A stretch of DNA of 35,078 bases, taken from NCBI GenBank assembly GCA_022703485.1, contig JAKLDO010000030.1, forward strand, positions 1 through 35,078, given 5' to 3'. Source of the stretch: a bacterium. GTDB lineage: Bacteria > UBP6 > UBA1177. Both the position numbers and the translations under genes were made by a program. The notes under the pieces were generated by a model. The model was not told where the DNA came from. It worked only from the letters and a program-made list of their open reading frames with translations, and did no database searches. Below, in pieces: positions 34,734 to 35,078 of this stretch. Every line of letters begins with the position of its first letter. Position 1 is the stretch's first letter.

Positions 34734-35051
34734 TTACCTTTCCCCGAGGCTTTTTATAACGAGGACTTTGAACGGTTTGTCTGTTCTGTTGCGCCAGTAG
34801 CGCTCGGTTCCCGGTTTAAGGTGTACCATTTCGCCTGCATTGAAGACCTCGACGCGGTCTCCGTAAGTGAGTGTTCCGCTCCCTTCTATCACGAAGAATG
34901 CGACTTTGCACGGCATGTCGTGCGGACGCAGTGAACTTCCGGGATGAAATTCAAGTTCTATCACTTCGAGCGCTTCGGTCTTGAGTTTCGGTGTCTTGAA
35001 TACGCCGGGAAGAAGCTCTTCTCTGTCGCCGGTATTCCTGATGATCTCCAT
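34734..35051 (-). CDS. Small cupin-domain protein
   Basis: The gene reads leftward and converges on the repeat array. ATG 35051 is preferred because GGAGAGG lies just upstream; ATG 35063 would add four residues (a 109-aa form). The 105-aa product has a single cupin_2-like barrel: FHPGSSLRPHDMPCKVAFFV (motif 1 with one His and no HxH pair), FVIEGSGTL, then GEMVHLKPGTERYW (motif 2) and LVIKSLGER at the end. The fold call is good, but the usual metal-binding His set is incomplete, so function is open. Possible roles are small-molecule binding or a cryptic enzyme. Its upstream region runs off the window after about 27 bases. Confidence 0.85.
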   Translation of the reverse strand: MEIIRNTGDREELLPGVFKTPKLKTEALEVIELEFHPGSSLRPHDMPCKVAFFVIEGSGTLTYGDRVEVFNAGEMVHLKPGTERYWRNRTDKPFKVLVIKSLGER

Positions 35052-35078
35052 GATCCTCTCCATATAAAAATTGTAAAA

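Noticed and set aside
34716..34934. 72-aa ORF on the + strand at the right end
   Set aside because: It lies opposite the cupin gene, whose reading gives a recognisable fold; the + strand product has no recognisable feature.

Overview
The window comes from a Gram-negative, outer-membrane-bearing bacterium: there are many lipoboxes, predicted outer-membrane beta-barrels, ExbB/ExbD-type proton-channel genes and a polysaccharide exporter. Gene content points to the Myxococcota or a related deltaproteobacterial lineage. The clues are proteins with an FHA-like N-terminus and an AgmX/PglI-type C-terminus, AgmU/GltD-sized TPR proteins, AglT/GltE-like TPR lipoproteins, and a Cys-rich lipoprotein with Thr-Gly-Asp repeats. 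Base composition looks moderate to low in G+C by eye, unlike Myxococcus itself. All family assignments are from recall and motif reading; no search was run.

Layout. (1) 96-2789: a very large repeat-rich surface lipoprotein. (2) 2983-12755, module A: outer-membrane barrel, GltC-like TPR lipoprotein, 1214-aa GltD/AgmU-like TPR protein, GltE/AglT-like TPR lipoprotein, small secreted protein, GltG/PglI-like transducer, second barrel. (3) 12839-24318, module B: coiled-coil secreted protein, GltC-like, GltD-like and GltE-like proteins, a paralogous small protein, then one ExbB/TolQ-like and two ExbD/TolR-like motor genes (Agl-like) and a second GltG-like transducer. (4) 24333-31992: secreted helical protein, 441-aa barrel, short OPX (Wza-like) lipoprotein, Wzz/BY-kinase, RlpA-like/SPOR lipoprotein, SpoIID-like protein and queA, mostly with overlapping ends. 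(5) 32062-35051, accessory-looking end: AAA/DUF4143 ATPase, a methyltransferase fused through repeat-derived sequence to a DUF559 nuclease domain, a 112-bp tandem repeat array, and a convergent cupin gene.

How it may work together. The ExbB/ExbD channel would use proton flow to move the TonB-like C-termini of one or both GltG-like proteins. These would contact the periplasmic TPR proteins, the TPR lipoproteins and the barrels. This is the composition of the Agl-Glt gliding and Agl-Nfs spore-coat machines of Myxococcus xanthus. Here it is duplicated in tandem and linked to an OPX/porin/BY-kinase polysaccharide exporter and two proteins predicted to act on denuded peptidoglycan. The reading I favour is a proton-driven machine that moves or arranges a secreted polysaccharide on the cell surface, nearer to Nfs than to gliding because GltF/GltI/GltJ, MglA and known adhesins are not seen here. 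That functional reading is inference.
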